The notes beneath the pieces were generated by a model, which was given only the letters and a program-made list of their open reading frames with translations, searched no databases and was not told the DNA's origin. The position numbers were made by a program, and so were the translations under genes. Shown here one piece after another: positions 1 to 12,796 of a DNA stretch of 64,000 bases (within the stretch, counting starts at the first letter, position 1; every line of letters starts with the position of its first letter). Source of the DNA: Siphlonurus alternatus (Eukaryota > Arthropoda > Insecta > Ephemeroptera > Siphlonuridae); NCBI GenBank assembly GCA_949825025.1, contig OX463780.1:36684979-36748978 (forward strand), read 5' to 3'.

Positions 1-507
1 ATAAAAGATAGAAACAGCTATGAGTCATGAGGAGTGTGCAGAACAAGGTTATAATTCAGGCAATTGCTATGTCAACAGGTTAAGAAAATACACTGTCGTT
101 TTGTAAGAAAGTGTTGATTGCTTGCGCAATTTTCCTTGTGCTTGTGATATATATGTACTGTATGTCAATTTAAGCCAACCTCACTTGTATTGATGTTTAC
201 TTAAGAGATTTAATATATTTATTCAAATCATTTAACCATACTTTAAACACAGTTGCCTCTAAGCCATTTTTATTTAGCCTTGACTGTTATGTTATTTCAA
301 TTGGGAAACCATTTTAATTTATTTTAACTAAATATAATTTTATGATTTCATCACAATGTAAAATTTTTATTATTCTTAAATGTTCTTTTAAATATTAATA
401 TCAACAACCATTATCTGTTATTATTTGTTATTATTAATACTGCATTAGGATGTCTAAATATTCATTTTATTATAGTCTTTTAAAGTGAAAATAAATAAAT
501 AATAAAT

Positions 508-590
<83 letters not shown>

Positions 591-909
591 TATTGTTATT
601 ACTGTGTTTATTTTTATGTTATTTTTTTCAAAGTATGACTGTGTATATGAGGCCCGCTAGATCAAATGGGTTTATGAGCTATATTTACATCAAGTTGGTC
701 GTTATAGTGAAACAAGATAAGATGCATTATAAATCCGTTTGATCACCAGGCCCTTAAATACAGCATAATATATAATTACTGTATATATAAAGTCAAAAAA
801 ATTTATCCTGCCCAAAAAATTAGGTTAAATTGTTAAAAAATGTCATGTTATAGATACTTATCATAATTTGTGTTAAGATGATCTTTAATAACCATGTTTG
901 TGTCCTCAG
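1..909. other. GLCE intron or upstream DNA
   Basis: AT-rich non-coding sequence preceding a GLCE splice acceptor at 908-909. It holds a TA microsatellite (about 512-588) and no exon I can recognise. Because the next exon begins mid-protein, this is intronic, and the N-terminal GLCE exons lie left of the window. Confidence 0.6.
512..588. repeat. (TA)n microsatellite
   Basis: About 37 TA units, upstream of the first visible GLCE exon. Confidence 0.95.
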
Positions 910-1320
910 GAGTCCCGTTGTCCACCCAGTGGGAGAGTGCAGGTTACTTCTACCCAACACAGGTTGCTCAGTTTGGCCTCGCACACTACAGCAAGAACCT
1001 GACAGAACCTGAGCCGCGCAGACGTGTCCTGGAGGATTCTGAGCGTGTCCTTGCACCGTGGGGTGTGCCGCGAGCAGCCTCTATCTCCAGGGTACTGGAC
1101 CAGGACATCCAGTCGCGCGTCTTTCGCTTTTCTGCCCCAGGTGAGTCATAACAATCAACTGTATCTTTGTCTTGACGCCTGAGGTAGTGTTGATTGCAAT
1201 TTATTTGTGTTCTTACAGCAAGCTTCCTTGCTCACTATTTATTTTTATTTATTTATTCACATTAAATATCAGTTGATACATTGTGACTACATACTAAACA
1301 TATAACAAATTGGATTTAGC

Positions 1321-1359
<39 letters not shown>

Positions 1360-3229
1360 AATACAAATATAGACATACATTATTCAAAGTATTACAAAAT
1401 AATTCAAAATAACAATATTCAATTTGACATTTTTCTTGTTGCATGAGCTTAATAAATAATAGAATAATATTTTTTTTTAATAATAAGGTGGACAAACAAT
1501 TGTTTCTTAAAAACAGATATGTATACTTTCAAAATTTTTATATAATCTGGAAGTTTATTGTACAACTCTGAGCTCAGATAAAAATGGTCTCTTTTAGTTT
1601 ACTCATAACCTCCGAACTTTTTATGCAATAAATTCAATAAATTAGACTATCTAGTATTACGTCCAGTCAAATCTTTGTTGCTTTGAAACAAGTAATTTTT
1701 TTCTTTTAACATACATAATCATAAAAAAAAAATACAAATACTGTACTTGGGAAATTCAATATCTTAAGTTGTTCCCATATTTTTTTTACAGCTCTGACCT
1801 AAATACACTGTCAGCATGGGTAGATGAACCCCACAAAAGAACGCCATAAGTAATTACAGAATATGCATAACCGTAATACACGATTTTAAAGATTCTAAAT
1901 TACAAACTTTACGAAGCTGCATCATAGCAAAATTAATTTTATGCATTATATGCATGGATTTCTACTATTTGTGTGTGTTAAATTTCAATTTAAATTTTTT
2001 TTTACATTTTTCACCTACTTCACTACTACTGTTCGAGATAGAAACTATCTCTTACATGAAAAAATCTTTTATTACAGAATCTATTTCATATTCATAATTA
2101 GTAAAATATTACATTGTTTTATAAAACATTATAAGCAATTTTTCATGCCTGAATTGAAATGAAGCTATTAAATAAAACTGGCTCATGCTAACTTTTTTAT
2201 CATGTGTCATTAGAGAGCCTGCAGAGCCCTGGGATCAGTCTTCGCTTGGACCACGCTGGTGACTTTGTGCTGAGTATGTCGGTGCGTTTCCTGGGCAATG
2301 CCAGCTTGGTGGTGAGTCTGCAGAACCGTGATGAGGTGTTTTCGCTGCACTATTTGTGTGGCGAGGAGCGCGCCATCTGGGCTGACGGCAGCTCCATCTA
2401 CCACGGCCTCGGCCATTGCGGCAGCTGGCTCAAGTTGGCAAGAGACCTTGTCATTGACCTGCAGAAAGGCCTAGCAGCAGCAGGACGTCCAAGACGGAAA
2501 CTGTCTCGGTCAAGACTTCGTATCCTAGCAATTTCATTACGAGGATCAGGAAGATTAGATAATCTTACCCTTGCTTCAAATGATCATATGGCACATTTTT
2601 ATGCAGCAGCAAGATGGTTTGTTAGTCATCAGAGTTCTAATGGAGGGTGGGAGATCCCTGTGAAGCGTCGAGTAGCTCCGGGAATGGCAGAGTTAGCACC
2701 AGGTTGGCTCTCCGCTATGGGCCAGGGTCATGCAATATCAGTTCTCGCAAGAGCATATCATCACTCTGGGAACAGAGTTTATTTAGAAGCAGCGGAAAAA
2801 GCATTAGAACCATTTAAAATATCAAGTTCAGAAGGTGGTGTAAGAGCTGAATTTGCAGGTAGTCAAGTTTGGTACGAGGAATATCCTACAACACCACCTT
2901 CATTTGTTTTAAATGGTTTCATCTATGCATTATTAGGTTTACATGATTTAAGTGTTATAGGCACTTCTAAAGATGCAGGTAAATTGTACGAGGATGGTTT
3001 GAAATCCCTACGAGCAATGCTGTTACTGTATGATACAGGGTCTGGTACAACTTATGATCTGAGACACATAGGACTGGGATGTGCCCCCAACATTGCTCGT
3101 TGGGATTACCATGCTACACATGTTAATCAGCTGCTCCTGCTTGCGACAATTGAGCCTGATCCATTATTTTCAGCAACTGCTGCTCGGTGGGCAAATTACA
3201 TGGCAGGAAAAAGAGCTGCACACAACTGA
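910..3229 (+). CDS. GLCE: D-glucuronyl C5-epimerase, last two exons (5' partial)
   Basis: Golgi enzyme that converts D-glucuronic to L-iduronic acid in nascent heparan sulfate. Coding exons are 910-1140 and 2214-3229 (TGA at 3227). The acceptor CCTCAG precedes 910, the donor GTGAGT follows 1140, the next acceptor CATTAG precedes 2214, and the phase matches (codon G|AG). The roughly 414 visible residues align with vertebrate GLCE from the GVPLSTQW and HYSKNLTE blocks to the C-terminus. The alpha/alpha-barrel end carries GWEIPVKR, PGWLSAMGQGHAIS, WYEEYPTTPPSFVLNGF and YDTGSGTTYDLRHIGLG; the family's proposed catalytic tyrosines and glutamate fall in the last two blocks, which are intact here. 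The protein ends in AAHN, close to the vertebrate AKHN. The family is about 600 residues long, so about a third is missing upstream. The intron (1141-2213) contains a 33-bp poly-A and no coding signal. Identification is by recalled family sequence. Confidence 0.95.
1141..2213 (+). other. GLCE last intron
   Basis: Intron of 1073 bp with GT-AG borders (GTGAGT and CATTAG). It is AT-rich, with a poly-A run at about 1324-1356. No nested element with recognisable ends was seen. Confidence 0.85.
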
Positions 3230-3880
3230 AACTTGTGACAGACTGGAAAGGAAATTGTAAATTTCTCTAGCAGAGATTCACTTTGATGTTAGGCTGCATT
3301 CATAATCAATTGTTATCAATAATAATACTGCAAGTTGCAATTTTTGCAACAGCTTGATTATTTTTTTACTGATGTCCTTTGAAATTAAACTTTAATTATA
3401 AAATGATACAGTCTCAAAATTTCGAGACATGCTACATAAACCAATAACTATTAAATTTCAACTAAAGAGTGATACATTTTTATTTATATATATGTTACTT
3501 TATTTTATATTTTTTTAACTTTATTATGAATGCAGGCAACATGATGATGTTTTATCAAAACAAGATATTATAAATGCAAACTCTTACAAAACATAAATAT
3601 TTATATTCATTCTTTAAATAATCTTGTCTGGAGCAGAAATATTCATGTTTCAATGATCTCTATCCTAACGAATTGTGTAACTCTCGTATCCTCACTCTAT
3701 GCATAACCTTATAAAGGTTTACATTTTTCTTACAGAGTACTAGTTCTCAGATTGGTTGCCCCCAAAATCATAAACAACAACAATATCATTTTTTAACAAT
3801 TAGATTAATACATCTCAAGTAAAGTGAATGGTAAACCAACACTAATTTAAAAAATATTAGATAATTTTTATGTGTTTTAA
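3230..3880. other. GLCE 3' flank
   Basis: AT-rich sequence after the GLCE stop, presumably 3' UTR then intergenic. No confident polyadenylation site was picked and no gene was seen. Confidence 0.5.
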
Positions 3881-4138
3881 ATAGACAATAATGGTTGCAT
3901 TTTTTTATTTCATAATTAGAAACTATACCTAAAAATATGCTTTTCTGAATTTTTTCGGATTTTATGGAGTGCGGGAACTAATTTTAAAAAAATATTTAAA
4001 ATACCTGAATTAGGGCGGTACACCTATTATAATGGGACAACCGTGACGTCATTTGTCGTGCTGTGATTGGCTGTTGATGATATCACGGCTGCTGTGATTG
4101 GCTGTCGATGACGTCACGGTTGTCCCATCAGGTGTACC

Positions 4139-4815
4139 TAGTGTTGTAAAAAACGAAAGGAACTTCTGATGAGTGAACTTTCACAAGTTCACTTCGCGAA
4201 CATTACAAAGTTCGCGAACATGTAAAAAACCGGGAACGTTTGAATTCTGTACAAAAGTACACTTATGGCCGTAAGTTGCAGCCACCTATCCGAGAATAAT
4301 CTGAGGATTATCCGTGGATTATTTACTAATTAACATTAAAATTCTCGGATAATTGTCGGAGTTTTTTAAGATAGGTTGGCTGCAACTTACGGCCATTAAT
4401 TCAATATTCAGCAAACTAAACAGCAAGATGTTCACATTTAATGACAATTAACTTCATGAAAGCAAGTTAAAGATATAAATTGAATAAATTTACCCTCGCA
4501 AAAAAGTAATTATTTTTTTTTGTCCTGTCATAGCCTTTGGGAGTTAAAATATACATTTAGTATCGTGTCCTTTCATTTTTGGCACCCAAAATAGTAGTAA
4601 TAGTTACAAATAAGGTGTTTTAATTCAAATTTCTATTTAATTTTAACTTTTTATTTAAGAACACAGATGTAACCAATCAGAACGCTGAAATTTATGCGGG
4701 ATTTTTGAATTAGGTTTCACAAGTTCGCAAACGAACATTGCATGAGTGAACTTTATATGTTCGCGAGCGAACTTCTTGAATGTTCGCAGTGAACTTTCAC
4801 ATTTTTACAACACTA
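4139..4815 (+). mobile_element. hAT-type MITE, family B copy 1
   Basis: Termini TAGTGTTGTAAAAA and its complement TTTTTACAACACTA are flanked by a perfect 8-bp duplication GGTGTACC at 4131-4138 and 4816-4823, the hAT signature. The interior repeats motifs around TTCGCGAAC and GTGAAC. It is inserted in the foldback element 3881-4960 and itself carries a smaller MITE at 4266-4395. A second copy in opposite orientation lies at 24377-24918. Confidence 0.9.
4266..4395. mobile_element. Small palindromic MITE, TTA-flanked (Harbinger-like)
   Basis: A 130-bp element with ends TGGCCGTAAGTTGCAGCCA and complement is flanked by TTA at 4263-4265 and 4396-4398. The family B copy at 24377-24918 lacks it and shows the empty site, so insertion is directly supported. 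A 3-bp TTA target is typical of PIF/Harbinger elements; the family assignment is inference. Confidence 0.8.
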
Positions 4816-4980
4816 GGTGTACCACCCAAATTCAGACATTTTAAATATTTTTTTAAAATTAGTTCCCGCACTCCAAAAAATCTGAAAAAATTCAGGAAAG
4901 CTTAATTTAATGTATATTTTCTAATTATGAAATAAAAAAATGCAACCATTATTGTCTATTATCAGGTTTTAGTTATTTAA

Positions 4981-5313
4981 GGGTAAGGTAATATCGCCCG
5001 ATGTAAAAATATTTCCACAAATGAAAATTATGAAACACATCTTAAAATTTTCTCCTCTACATCCCCTGTCAGTAGCTAAAATATCAGATGTACAAATTTG
5101 ATCTAATTTTTGAGTTATGAATTTTTAAATTAACTAATTTAATATGGAAGTTTCATTCCTCCATGTTAAATTAGTCAACTTTAAAAATTCATAACTCGAA
5201 AACTAGATTGAATTTTAAACCTGATATTTTAGCTACTGATAGGGAATGTAGAGGAGAAGAATTATTTTATAATGTGGGAATTTTTTTAACATTGGGGGCG
5301 TGGTTGTGGAACT
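4981..5313. mobile_element. TTAA-flanked foldback element F
   Basis: Starts TTAA then GGGTAAGGTAA and is palindromic throughout, with arms sharing CTCCTCTACATCCCCTGTCAG and its complement. The left terminus matches elements at 6537, 11561 and 32111. The right end has decayed, so its position is approximate. It is non-coding. Confidence 0.7.
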
Positions 5314-5317
5314 TTAA

Positions 5318-6532
5318 CTTGTCCATTCCAATTTTTTTCCATCTAAAATTTTATACATAGCAAATAATATAAAGAAAGGTGGCAACCTTGCCCGAGAACA
5401 ATTCTCTATCACATTACCAATACTGCCTATAGATAACTATTAACTAATCATTGCATCATAGAGTGATTAATCAAAGGCAACTACTACATATTATTATATA
5501 ACATTATAAAATTAAATGGATATATAATATAATAATTACAATGAGTGTGTATGCCATAATATTTAAAAAATATTCTCAACATGTAATCTGTTTCTATTTA
5601 TTACTTTAATTCTAAGGAGAGGATTATATTGACTTTGTGAGATAAAATAGGAATGTTTGCTTTACTTTTTATGTATTTATTTTTTTTTTACTATTTTAAT
5701 AACATTATTGTAAAAAAAAAATGTCTACATAATTATATATTATTATAAAATGATCTCAATGCGAAATATAAAAAATAAATTTTTAAAATTGGTGATCTTT
5801 TGGTTACAGTAGCATTCCCAACAGAACACTAAACAGAAGCAATGAATAATACTTCTTTGATATTTGCTTTGTAGTAATTTTCAAAAGCAGACGATACCTA
5901 TTTCTATAGCTACAATAACTAAAATGTTTTTAAAGTGTCAACATTCCTATTTTACTCTATCAAAATTCTGGATACTCTATCTCCCCTGGAGACAATACCT
6001 GCAATCAATTGAGCGTGTTTTTGAGATGGAGAGAAAATGAAAGAGAGAAAGAGGAAATATTTCTTCACTTTTATAGTCCTACGTAGCGCTGTTGCTGCTG
6101 CCTCTGCCGTCGTTGTTGTTTTCTACTGTACACTGCAAGCGTGATCTTGTTTGTCTGCAAAGTTGGATCTGTGTGTGTGTGTGTCAAACCTTTGTAATCT
6201 AAAATGATAACAAGTTTAATGGACAGCTAGAAATTCACTGATAATTAATTTAAACGTAAACTTAATTGTTTCAGACAGCACTTGCTCTATATAATATATG
6301 TAAATTTATTACAGAACTTTTTTTTATCAAATTAGATGCAAAGGTTTAAGTTAGCCAAGACTCAATAGTTGTTCAGATTATTTATTATGTTATATTCAGT
6401 ATACAATACACCCTTTAACTTTATGGATCATGTAAAGTCTTTGCAAGTAATTTTTTGTTATTTATCCCATCAGTAAAACTGAATTTGCTCTTAATTTTCT
6501 TTTATTTGCTTTAGCATTGTAGTATTAATCTA
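5318..6532. other. AT-rich intergenic DNA
   Basis: No ORF, RNA gene or clear element was seen. There is a short GA-rich tract near 6030-6055 and a (GT)n near 6170-6185. Confidence 0.5.
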
Positions 6533-6536
6533 TTAA

Positions 6537-6883
6537 GGGTAAGGTAACGCCACCAATGTTAAAAAAAATCCCTCTCACAAAAATTCTGAAAAAAATTTAA
6601 AATGTTCTCCTCTACACCCCCTATCAGTACCTAAAATATCAGGTATACAAATACGATCTAGTTTTTGAGTTATGAATTTTTAAAGTTGACCAATTTAACA
6701 TGGGAGTTTCATTTCTCCATGTTAAAGTAGTCAACTTTAAAAATTCATAACTCAAAAACTAGATCGTATTTGTATACCTGATATTTTAGGTACTGATAGG
6801 GGGTATAGAGGAGAACATTTTAAATTTTTTTCAGAATTTTTGTGAGAGGGATTTTTTTTAACATTGGTGGCGTTACCTTACCC
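6537..6883. mobile_element. TTAA-flanked foldback element G (near-perfect palindrome)
   Basis: A 347-bp near-perfect inverted repeat flanked by TTAA at 6533-6536 and 6884-6887. Ends are GGGTAAGGTAACGCCACC and its complement. Internal sequence is shared with the elements at 4981 and 29477. A TTAA target suggests piggyBac-type mobilisation, but canonical piggyBac tips read CCC next to TTAA, while here they read GGG. Confidence 0.88.
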
Positions 6884-6887
6884 TTAA

Positions 6888-7849
6888 TACTGCTGATAAT
6901 GTTTTTTTTTTTTGTTTTTTTTTTTTTTTAACTTTGGCACCAATTATTGAGGTCTTAGCAAGGTGTATGTAGTGTATGTACAAATGCTGGTTTGGATGTG
7001 ATATAAAGAGTTGCTCAATTTGCGCTCAGTGGTGCTAGCAAAAAACTGCTAAAAACAACTAATGAAACTCATTTTTTCTACTTTCCGGTTGTGGGCATAT
7101 TTTATGGTGTATCAGTCAATTAAATAACAACAACTTTTTTTCTCTAAAAATCTTTTTTAGATATAAATATAAATTGACCCTTATGAGGCCTCTTCCCATT
7201 ATATTGTAAGTAGGATCTAGTTGTAGACAGAGCTTAAAAACAAAAATAATAAAAAAAAAACTTTTGTAGACAAGAGGCAAAAAAATAAAAATAGAAGCCA
7301 ATATGACATAACTGATATAGTCTGCAACTTTTAATGGTGAATTTTTCTCAATTCCTAGTGCACTATAAGTGCCAAGTTTATATTAATGTATGAAAAATTA
7401 AGGGCCTCTTGTAAATGAAATGTAGAATTGCACTTAAAACTCCAACAAAAAATGAAGAAAACTCTTGACAATACTTATGCTCCTTATTAGATAATGTTCC
7501 ATGTGATAGAAAAATGTCTTTTTTAATGCACTGCTCATCTCTTGCCTGTAGAAATATTTTTTACTTTTATTTTATGTCTTTATATTATTGTAATACTACT
7601 ACCTGTGTGATTGAAGAGGAAAGAATAATCTCTTAATATAATAGTCTAACAAATAATTATTAAAAAAAACTATTGTGTAAAATTAATGCATTACAGACCT
7701 GATACCTGGTAAATTTGTAGTTGATTAGTGTGCTTGATATTTTCTACTCACAGCAATGCATTAAAAATCTTGCCTTCAAGATGACACCATGCAGAAATTT
7801 ATACTTTTTAATTTGATTTTGATTTATATTTTATTTGCTTTCTATAGCA

Positions 7850-7889
<40 letters not shown>

Positions 7890-10696
7890 TTAAACATAGA
7901 GGATGAATACAATTACCGTACTGTTGAAATGACTTTGTGAAATTTATTCATGACTGGTCAGGGAAAAGAAAATAATAAATAAATAAAGAATATTAAAGCC
8001 TTCCTTCTTTAATTGCATTTGACATAACTAACACAGCAATTGCTATTTTTAAATAATTACTTAAGTTATACTTAGTAACTTTAAATATTGCAACTAAATA
8101 TTGTTGTTTTCTTTCAGCTAAATCAATTCATTCAAAATGAAGTATGGTTAATCCTGGCACAAAGATCTTCCATGCATTGCCCTTAAAATTGATTGTCTGA
8201 AATGAGTGCTTGATGAATATCCTCCTGTGAATTGACAATAATGACTTCTAATGGAAGCAGGGTATTGGACAAAGTTTTGGTTGGCTACTCCAATCATGTC
8301 TGAAACCTGTGTACAAACTCTGTATGGTAATAGACTTCTTGCATTTTATATGTACCTGCTTGGGATACAGAATGAATATTACTATACAGCTCTTGTAAGT
8401 TAACAAAACACTGTAGATAATATTTCGAGTAAAGAAAAAGAAAAAAAAATGATACAATGAGAGCAGTGTAGCATTCAGGCTGTATAAGGAGTACCAAAAT
8501 TCTTATTATTTGATACTCTGAAAGTGACACAATTTGGTTATGATATACAGTATAATATATATTATGCGTGTGTGTGTGTTTGTATAAGTCTCCACTTAAG
8601 TGATTTGAAAGCATTAAATTTATTGTGTATTCTGAAATTGTCTGTTAGTGTAAATGCAAGAAGTCACTTTACTTACTTAAATTAAAATTGGCCAATCATA
8701 AAGAAGTCTAATGGAATATGGGAGAATTGATTTCTTGTAGTATTAACATATGCTGTGTTCTGGGTTGTTCTAGTATTAGATAAAGCTTATATAAAAAGAA
8801 TAATAAAAATAAAGATATTAATAAACCATAATATGTAATGTTATGCACAGTAGAGGCTACATGTAACATTCCATTGTTTGATATTTTAATAATTTTTATG
8901 TTATCATTTCTTCCTCTTATTGTAATTAATTCTTGCCAGCATTCTAGTAAAACAAGGCTTTTAGTACTTATCGTTAGCTTACTAACAACAACTTTGTATA
9001 TAATAATATTTATATAGCCTCAAGCATTCCATTGCTACATTGTAATAATTTATTACTAAAAAGAAAATTAATTTTCTCTTGTTACTCTAATCCAAGTTAA
9101 ATGTGTATCATTTGGTCTTAATTGGTATTCGTCTGCATCAGAAGATATTGTGGTATTACTTTTTCCAACATTTTGCATCATTTTGCAACTGATATAATAA
9201 ATACTTATGTATTTTGCGGAGAGAAAAAAAAATGTTTAATATATATATAGGTTAAATTTCAATGTTAAAAAAAAAAAAGTTAAAATTTATAAAGTGACTC
9301 AATTAAAATACGGAGACTGATAAAATATTTTTAGTTTATTAAAATTGGGTGAATTTAATTTTGTTGACTATTTTTGAATCTGTAGTTATGCAAATTTAAA
9401 TATTCAATTAAATGACAGTGAGGAAAAAACAGTGAACTTTTCAATATAACATGCTCACAATTTAAATATATTTTATTGCATTTAAAAAAAATATACCCAT
9501 TATATAATTATAACATTGAAAAATTAAATTTAAAATTATGGGAAATAATGTAATGAATAGCTTGGAATTTATTAATTAATGCAGTATTGATTATCAAATT
9601 TTGTTTAATTAATTTTTAATTTTTGTAATTACTAAAGCATGCAGTTTGGTTTCAAGATTTCAATATGTATTTAAATAAACATGTTTGTGGCTATGATGTG
9701 TAGTTTTATGTTTCTGTGAAAGACTTTTTCTTAATTAATTCTCTACCAAGGAATATGAATGACTTAATAACTGCCAGTATATGGGCATTATTTCCTACTA
9801 CAAGTTTCCTTGAATGTATAAATAAGAAGTAAAATATTAAAAATCACAATATATAAAAGTTACTGCACGTTGATTACACCCAATAGGTGGTATCTTAATT
9901 AACTTAAATGTACCCTGATAGCATACTGATACCCAACTCATAAAATCTAGAGTTTGGGAACTTTATCAATCAACTTAATTTAATAAAAATCATATCATTA
10001 GTGGTCGCTGTAAAGGTACTAGCACCGCACGGCACGGCCAGACATTTATAACTGTAATAATTATCATATAAATGAATTTGGTTGGCTTGAAGACTATAGT
10101 CTGAAGGAACCTTAGCAGTGCAGCGATCACAGTTTTAACTAAAGTAAAAAAGGAGCTAGACGAAATAATAATTTTATGCTTTATTAATTTAAAAAAATAT
10201 ATATTTATTTTTAGGACTATATTATAATTAAAAATATTATCAAGTTGCTTTTTTTTTACCTAATAAATAATATTTACTTTTTTTATGCTGCAATTAATTA
10301 AATGGTTGATAATTCAAATCTACCCTGGAATATTAATCTCTATTACTCAACGAGCACATAATAAAATATGTAACAACCCATCAATGTAGTTTTGTAGCAA
10401 AAAAAGTTTTATTGTATTGTACATACAATTAATACATCGCTGTCGATACATGATTATACTTATAGAGCCAATATGTACCTACTAATAACATCTTGATGCT
10501 TCAATAAAGTATTACAAAGAATAAATCTGTTTCATTACAGCATTGACCTTGCATGAGAGCAAATACAAGACTAGCATCGTAATAGGATATGTATTATAGA
10601 GCTTGTATTAACATAACTTTTAAGGAATAAGTCTTTATACGCAAGTTTATTTATATTATATTTATATTTTTATATTACTCAACATATTAACAGTTA
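6888..10696. other. AT-rich intergenic DNA
   Basis: Nearly 3.8 kb of low-complexity AT-rich sequence with a poly-A run at about 7853-7887 and a short (GT)n near 8568-8582. I see no coding exon, RNA gene or bounded repeat. Short open frames on the minus strand at 7116-8614 look like low-complexity noise. Confidence 0.5.
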
Positions 10697-10704
10697 GCTC
10701 TATA

Positions 10705-10890
10705 CAGGGGCGGATCCAGCCCGCGGCTTTGGGGGGGGGCGGTGCCCTATCCTGCAATGTTAAATTTTGGAGTGGGAGGGGGGGGGGGGGCGATGGGTGG
10801 GGGGTGGTAATACCTTCAATGTATTTTGGGACCTTTTGGGGGGGGGGGGGGGCGATCGCCCCCATCGCCCCCCCCTTGGATCCGCGCCTG
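10705..10890. mobile_element. hAT MITE, family CAGGCGCGGATCC, copy 1
   Basis: Ends CAGGGGCGGATCCAG and TTGGATCCGCGCCTG, with an exact 8-bp duplication GCTCTATA at 10697-10704 and 10891-10898. The interior has long G runs. It is one of five related copies in this window. Confidence 0.93.
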
Positions 10891-11360
10891 GCTCTATAGT
10901 AATATTATAATTTCACGCAAAGTATAAAAGAAACAAAAGGGAAAGTTATATATTAAGCAAAGTAAAAATAAGTAAATATTGCATGAAGCAATTTTAATAC
11001 AGTAAGTTTCAAATAGTTTTACAGCTTGCTAATTTTTTCAAACGCTATTAATTTTCAGGCTTTTAAGAATATTTTTTCTTTGAAATACTGCAAATTGTTA
11101 TGATACTTTTAGCTTTGCGAATACATTGTTATCAAACTAATTCTCATGACAAAGACTGACTCCATTTATTTATTTGTATCTCAGTTGTTTTCAAGATTTT
11201 ATAATTAATTTTTAATTCACACACATACAAAAAAGTATGGCCAATAGAATTTGAAACATTTTAACTATGTAAGAAAGACAAACAAAGTTAAGAAATATAC
11301 CTTTCATTATATTATGTACATATTATTATGTAGTGTGGGCAAATATAATTGTATGTATCA

Positions 11361-11413
11361 TAATGCTGCTGGCTTACCCTGTAAGGGATATGGCGTCATG
11401 TTATGTATGTATG
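11361..11413 (+). repeat. 5'-truncated LINE 3' tail
   Basis: AATGCTGCTGGCTTACCC... then GGATATGGCGTCATGT and a TATG repeat. The same sequence, reverse-complemented, sits at the 3' end of the LINE remnant in the kayak intron (about 40086-40139). This is a dead 5'-truncated insertion that retains only the tail. Confidence 0.7.
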
Positions 11414-11560
11414 TGAAAAAATATTCTGTTTATTATGAATCGTTCTTTACTCAAATATATTTCTTAATATACATTTAAGCTTATTCAGTCAAATTTTCAC
11501 TTCCGTAACAGCAGTACGGTATGGTAACCTTTTTGTGTGATCTCAGCTAAGATGTGTTAA

Positions 11561-11859
11561 AGGTAAGGTAAAACAAAACATGGATCATAGAATCCCATTT
11601 GATTAACATGTAAACCTTAGCAACCTCATAATAATTCTGTTTTTTTTTTTTTTTTTTTTTGAGAGTCCTTGGCACTAAAATTTGCAGAAAAATTTGAAAA
11701 CAAGCGGACGAGTTGATTTTTTTAAAAAATTTCTGCAACTTCTTGATGCAAGGACTGTCTCTAAAAAAAAAAAATCAAAATTATTATGAGGTTGCTAAGG
11801 TTTACATGTTAATCAAATATATGGGACTACTACAATCAATATTTTGTGTTACCTTACCC
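11561..11859. mobile_element. TTAA-flanked foldback element J
   Basis: Flanked by TTAA at 11557-11560 and 11860-11863. Tips are AGGTAAGGTAA and the complement of GGGTAAGGTAAC. Arms share TTAACATGTAAACCTTAGCA with element K at 32111-32504. It is non-coding. Confidence 0.82.
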
Positions 11860-12023
11860 TTAATGTTTTTATTATTTTATTACTGTGTTTCATCAAAGGG
11901 TACTATGTTTAAAACTAAAAGTAATTACCTGGCAATAATAATTATATATTACAGCTACATAATTTATGTAGTTTGTAATATCGTTAAGGTTTAAAAAAAA
12001 TGCAATATTTTTGCCACTCCGAC

Positions 12024-12266
12024 CAAGGATTTTGTATGTATGGATAGGTGATGGTGCTGCCGTCGGTGAGGCACAGTCGTGAGGAGGAATTGGGTGGCGG
12101 TTACAACAGTAACCAATGGGATGTCTGCCATCTTACGTTGGGGAACTTCCATACAGTTTAAAATGCAGATGGTTACGCTCGGTCGCCATCTTACGTTGGA
12201 GATTTGCCTCAGTAGCTCTAATGCTATTGGTATAGAGATAACCTATCCATACATACAAAATCCTTG
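12024..12266. mobile_element. hAT-type MITE with 26-bp perfect TIRs
   Basis: Terminal inverted repeats start CAAGGATTTTGTATGTATGG and are identical over 26 bp. They are flanked by a perfect 8-bp duplication ACTCCGAC at 12016-12023 and 12267-12274. Inside, GCCATCTTACGTTGG occurs twice as a direct repeat. There is no coding capacity. Identical TIRs suggest recent insertion. Confidence 0.92.
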
Positions 12267-12611
12267 ACTCCGACACATTGCCTCTCGTCCATAATAATGC
12301 GCTTTCTGCCTTACAGGTATCATGATAGTGTGCAACACTCTGCTTTTATATCAGGTGAACTTTATGCTTTACCAGTTTACAGCTCATAATTACTCATTGT
12401 TAAAATCGTGGTAGGCAGATAGCTCATTATACGGGACAAGGAACCATATTTATACAGATTGGCTGGTTTGCTTGGTAAAAGCAAGTGGCAACTTGTGTTT
12501 AATAAAATATTTATAAATATAAAATATATACACCTAGAAGTTATAGAGTTTATATTTTATGGTAGCCAGGTTTAAATTTCACAAGAGAGATGTGGGGAAA
12601 AAAAAATACTT

Positions 12612-12796
12612 AACAATAATTTGTCGCCTCAGAATATATACATGTATATATGTATATGTATATATATATTTTGTATATACAACTAAGATATTTTGTTGCA
12701 ATTATAGACCTTACGCTGCATGTACAGAAGGTCTATAATTGCCTCAAAACTTCGTGGTTTATACAACACTAATATTCTGAAGCGACGAATTATTAA
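12612..12796. mobile_element. Small foldback element
   Basis: Arms containing TTGTCGCCTCAGAATAT and TAATATTCTGAAGCGACGAA are inverted copies. A perfect inner hairpin GCAATTATAGACCTT / AAGGTCTATAATTGC is centred near 12720. No target duplication was assigned. It lies in the 3' flank of ICE2. Confidence 0.65.

Larger units (their letters stand above)
3881..4960. mobile_element. Foldback MITE (family A), interrupted by a hAT MITE
   Basis: Two inverted arms of about 150 bp match each other: the left arm starts ATAGACAATAATGGTTGCA near 3881 and the right arm ends with its complement near 4960. Each arm contains the core shared with elements at 32087 and 57315 (TGAATTTTTTC then CGGGAACTA). The inner part carries two TGACGTCA palindromes (4044 and 4109) in a hairpin. 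Without the 677-bp insertion and its duplication the element is about 395 bp. It has no coding capacity. The target duplication could not be resolved. Confidence 0.8.
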
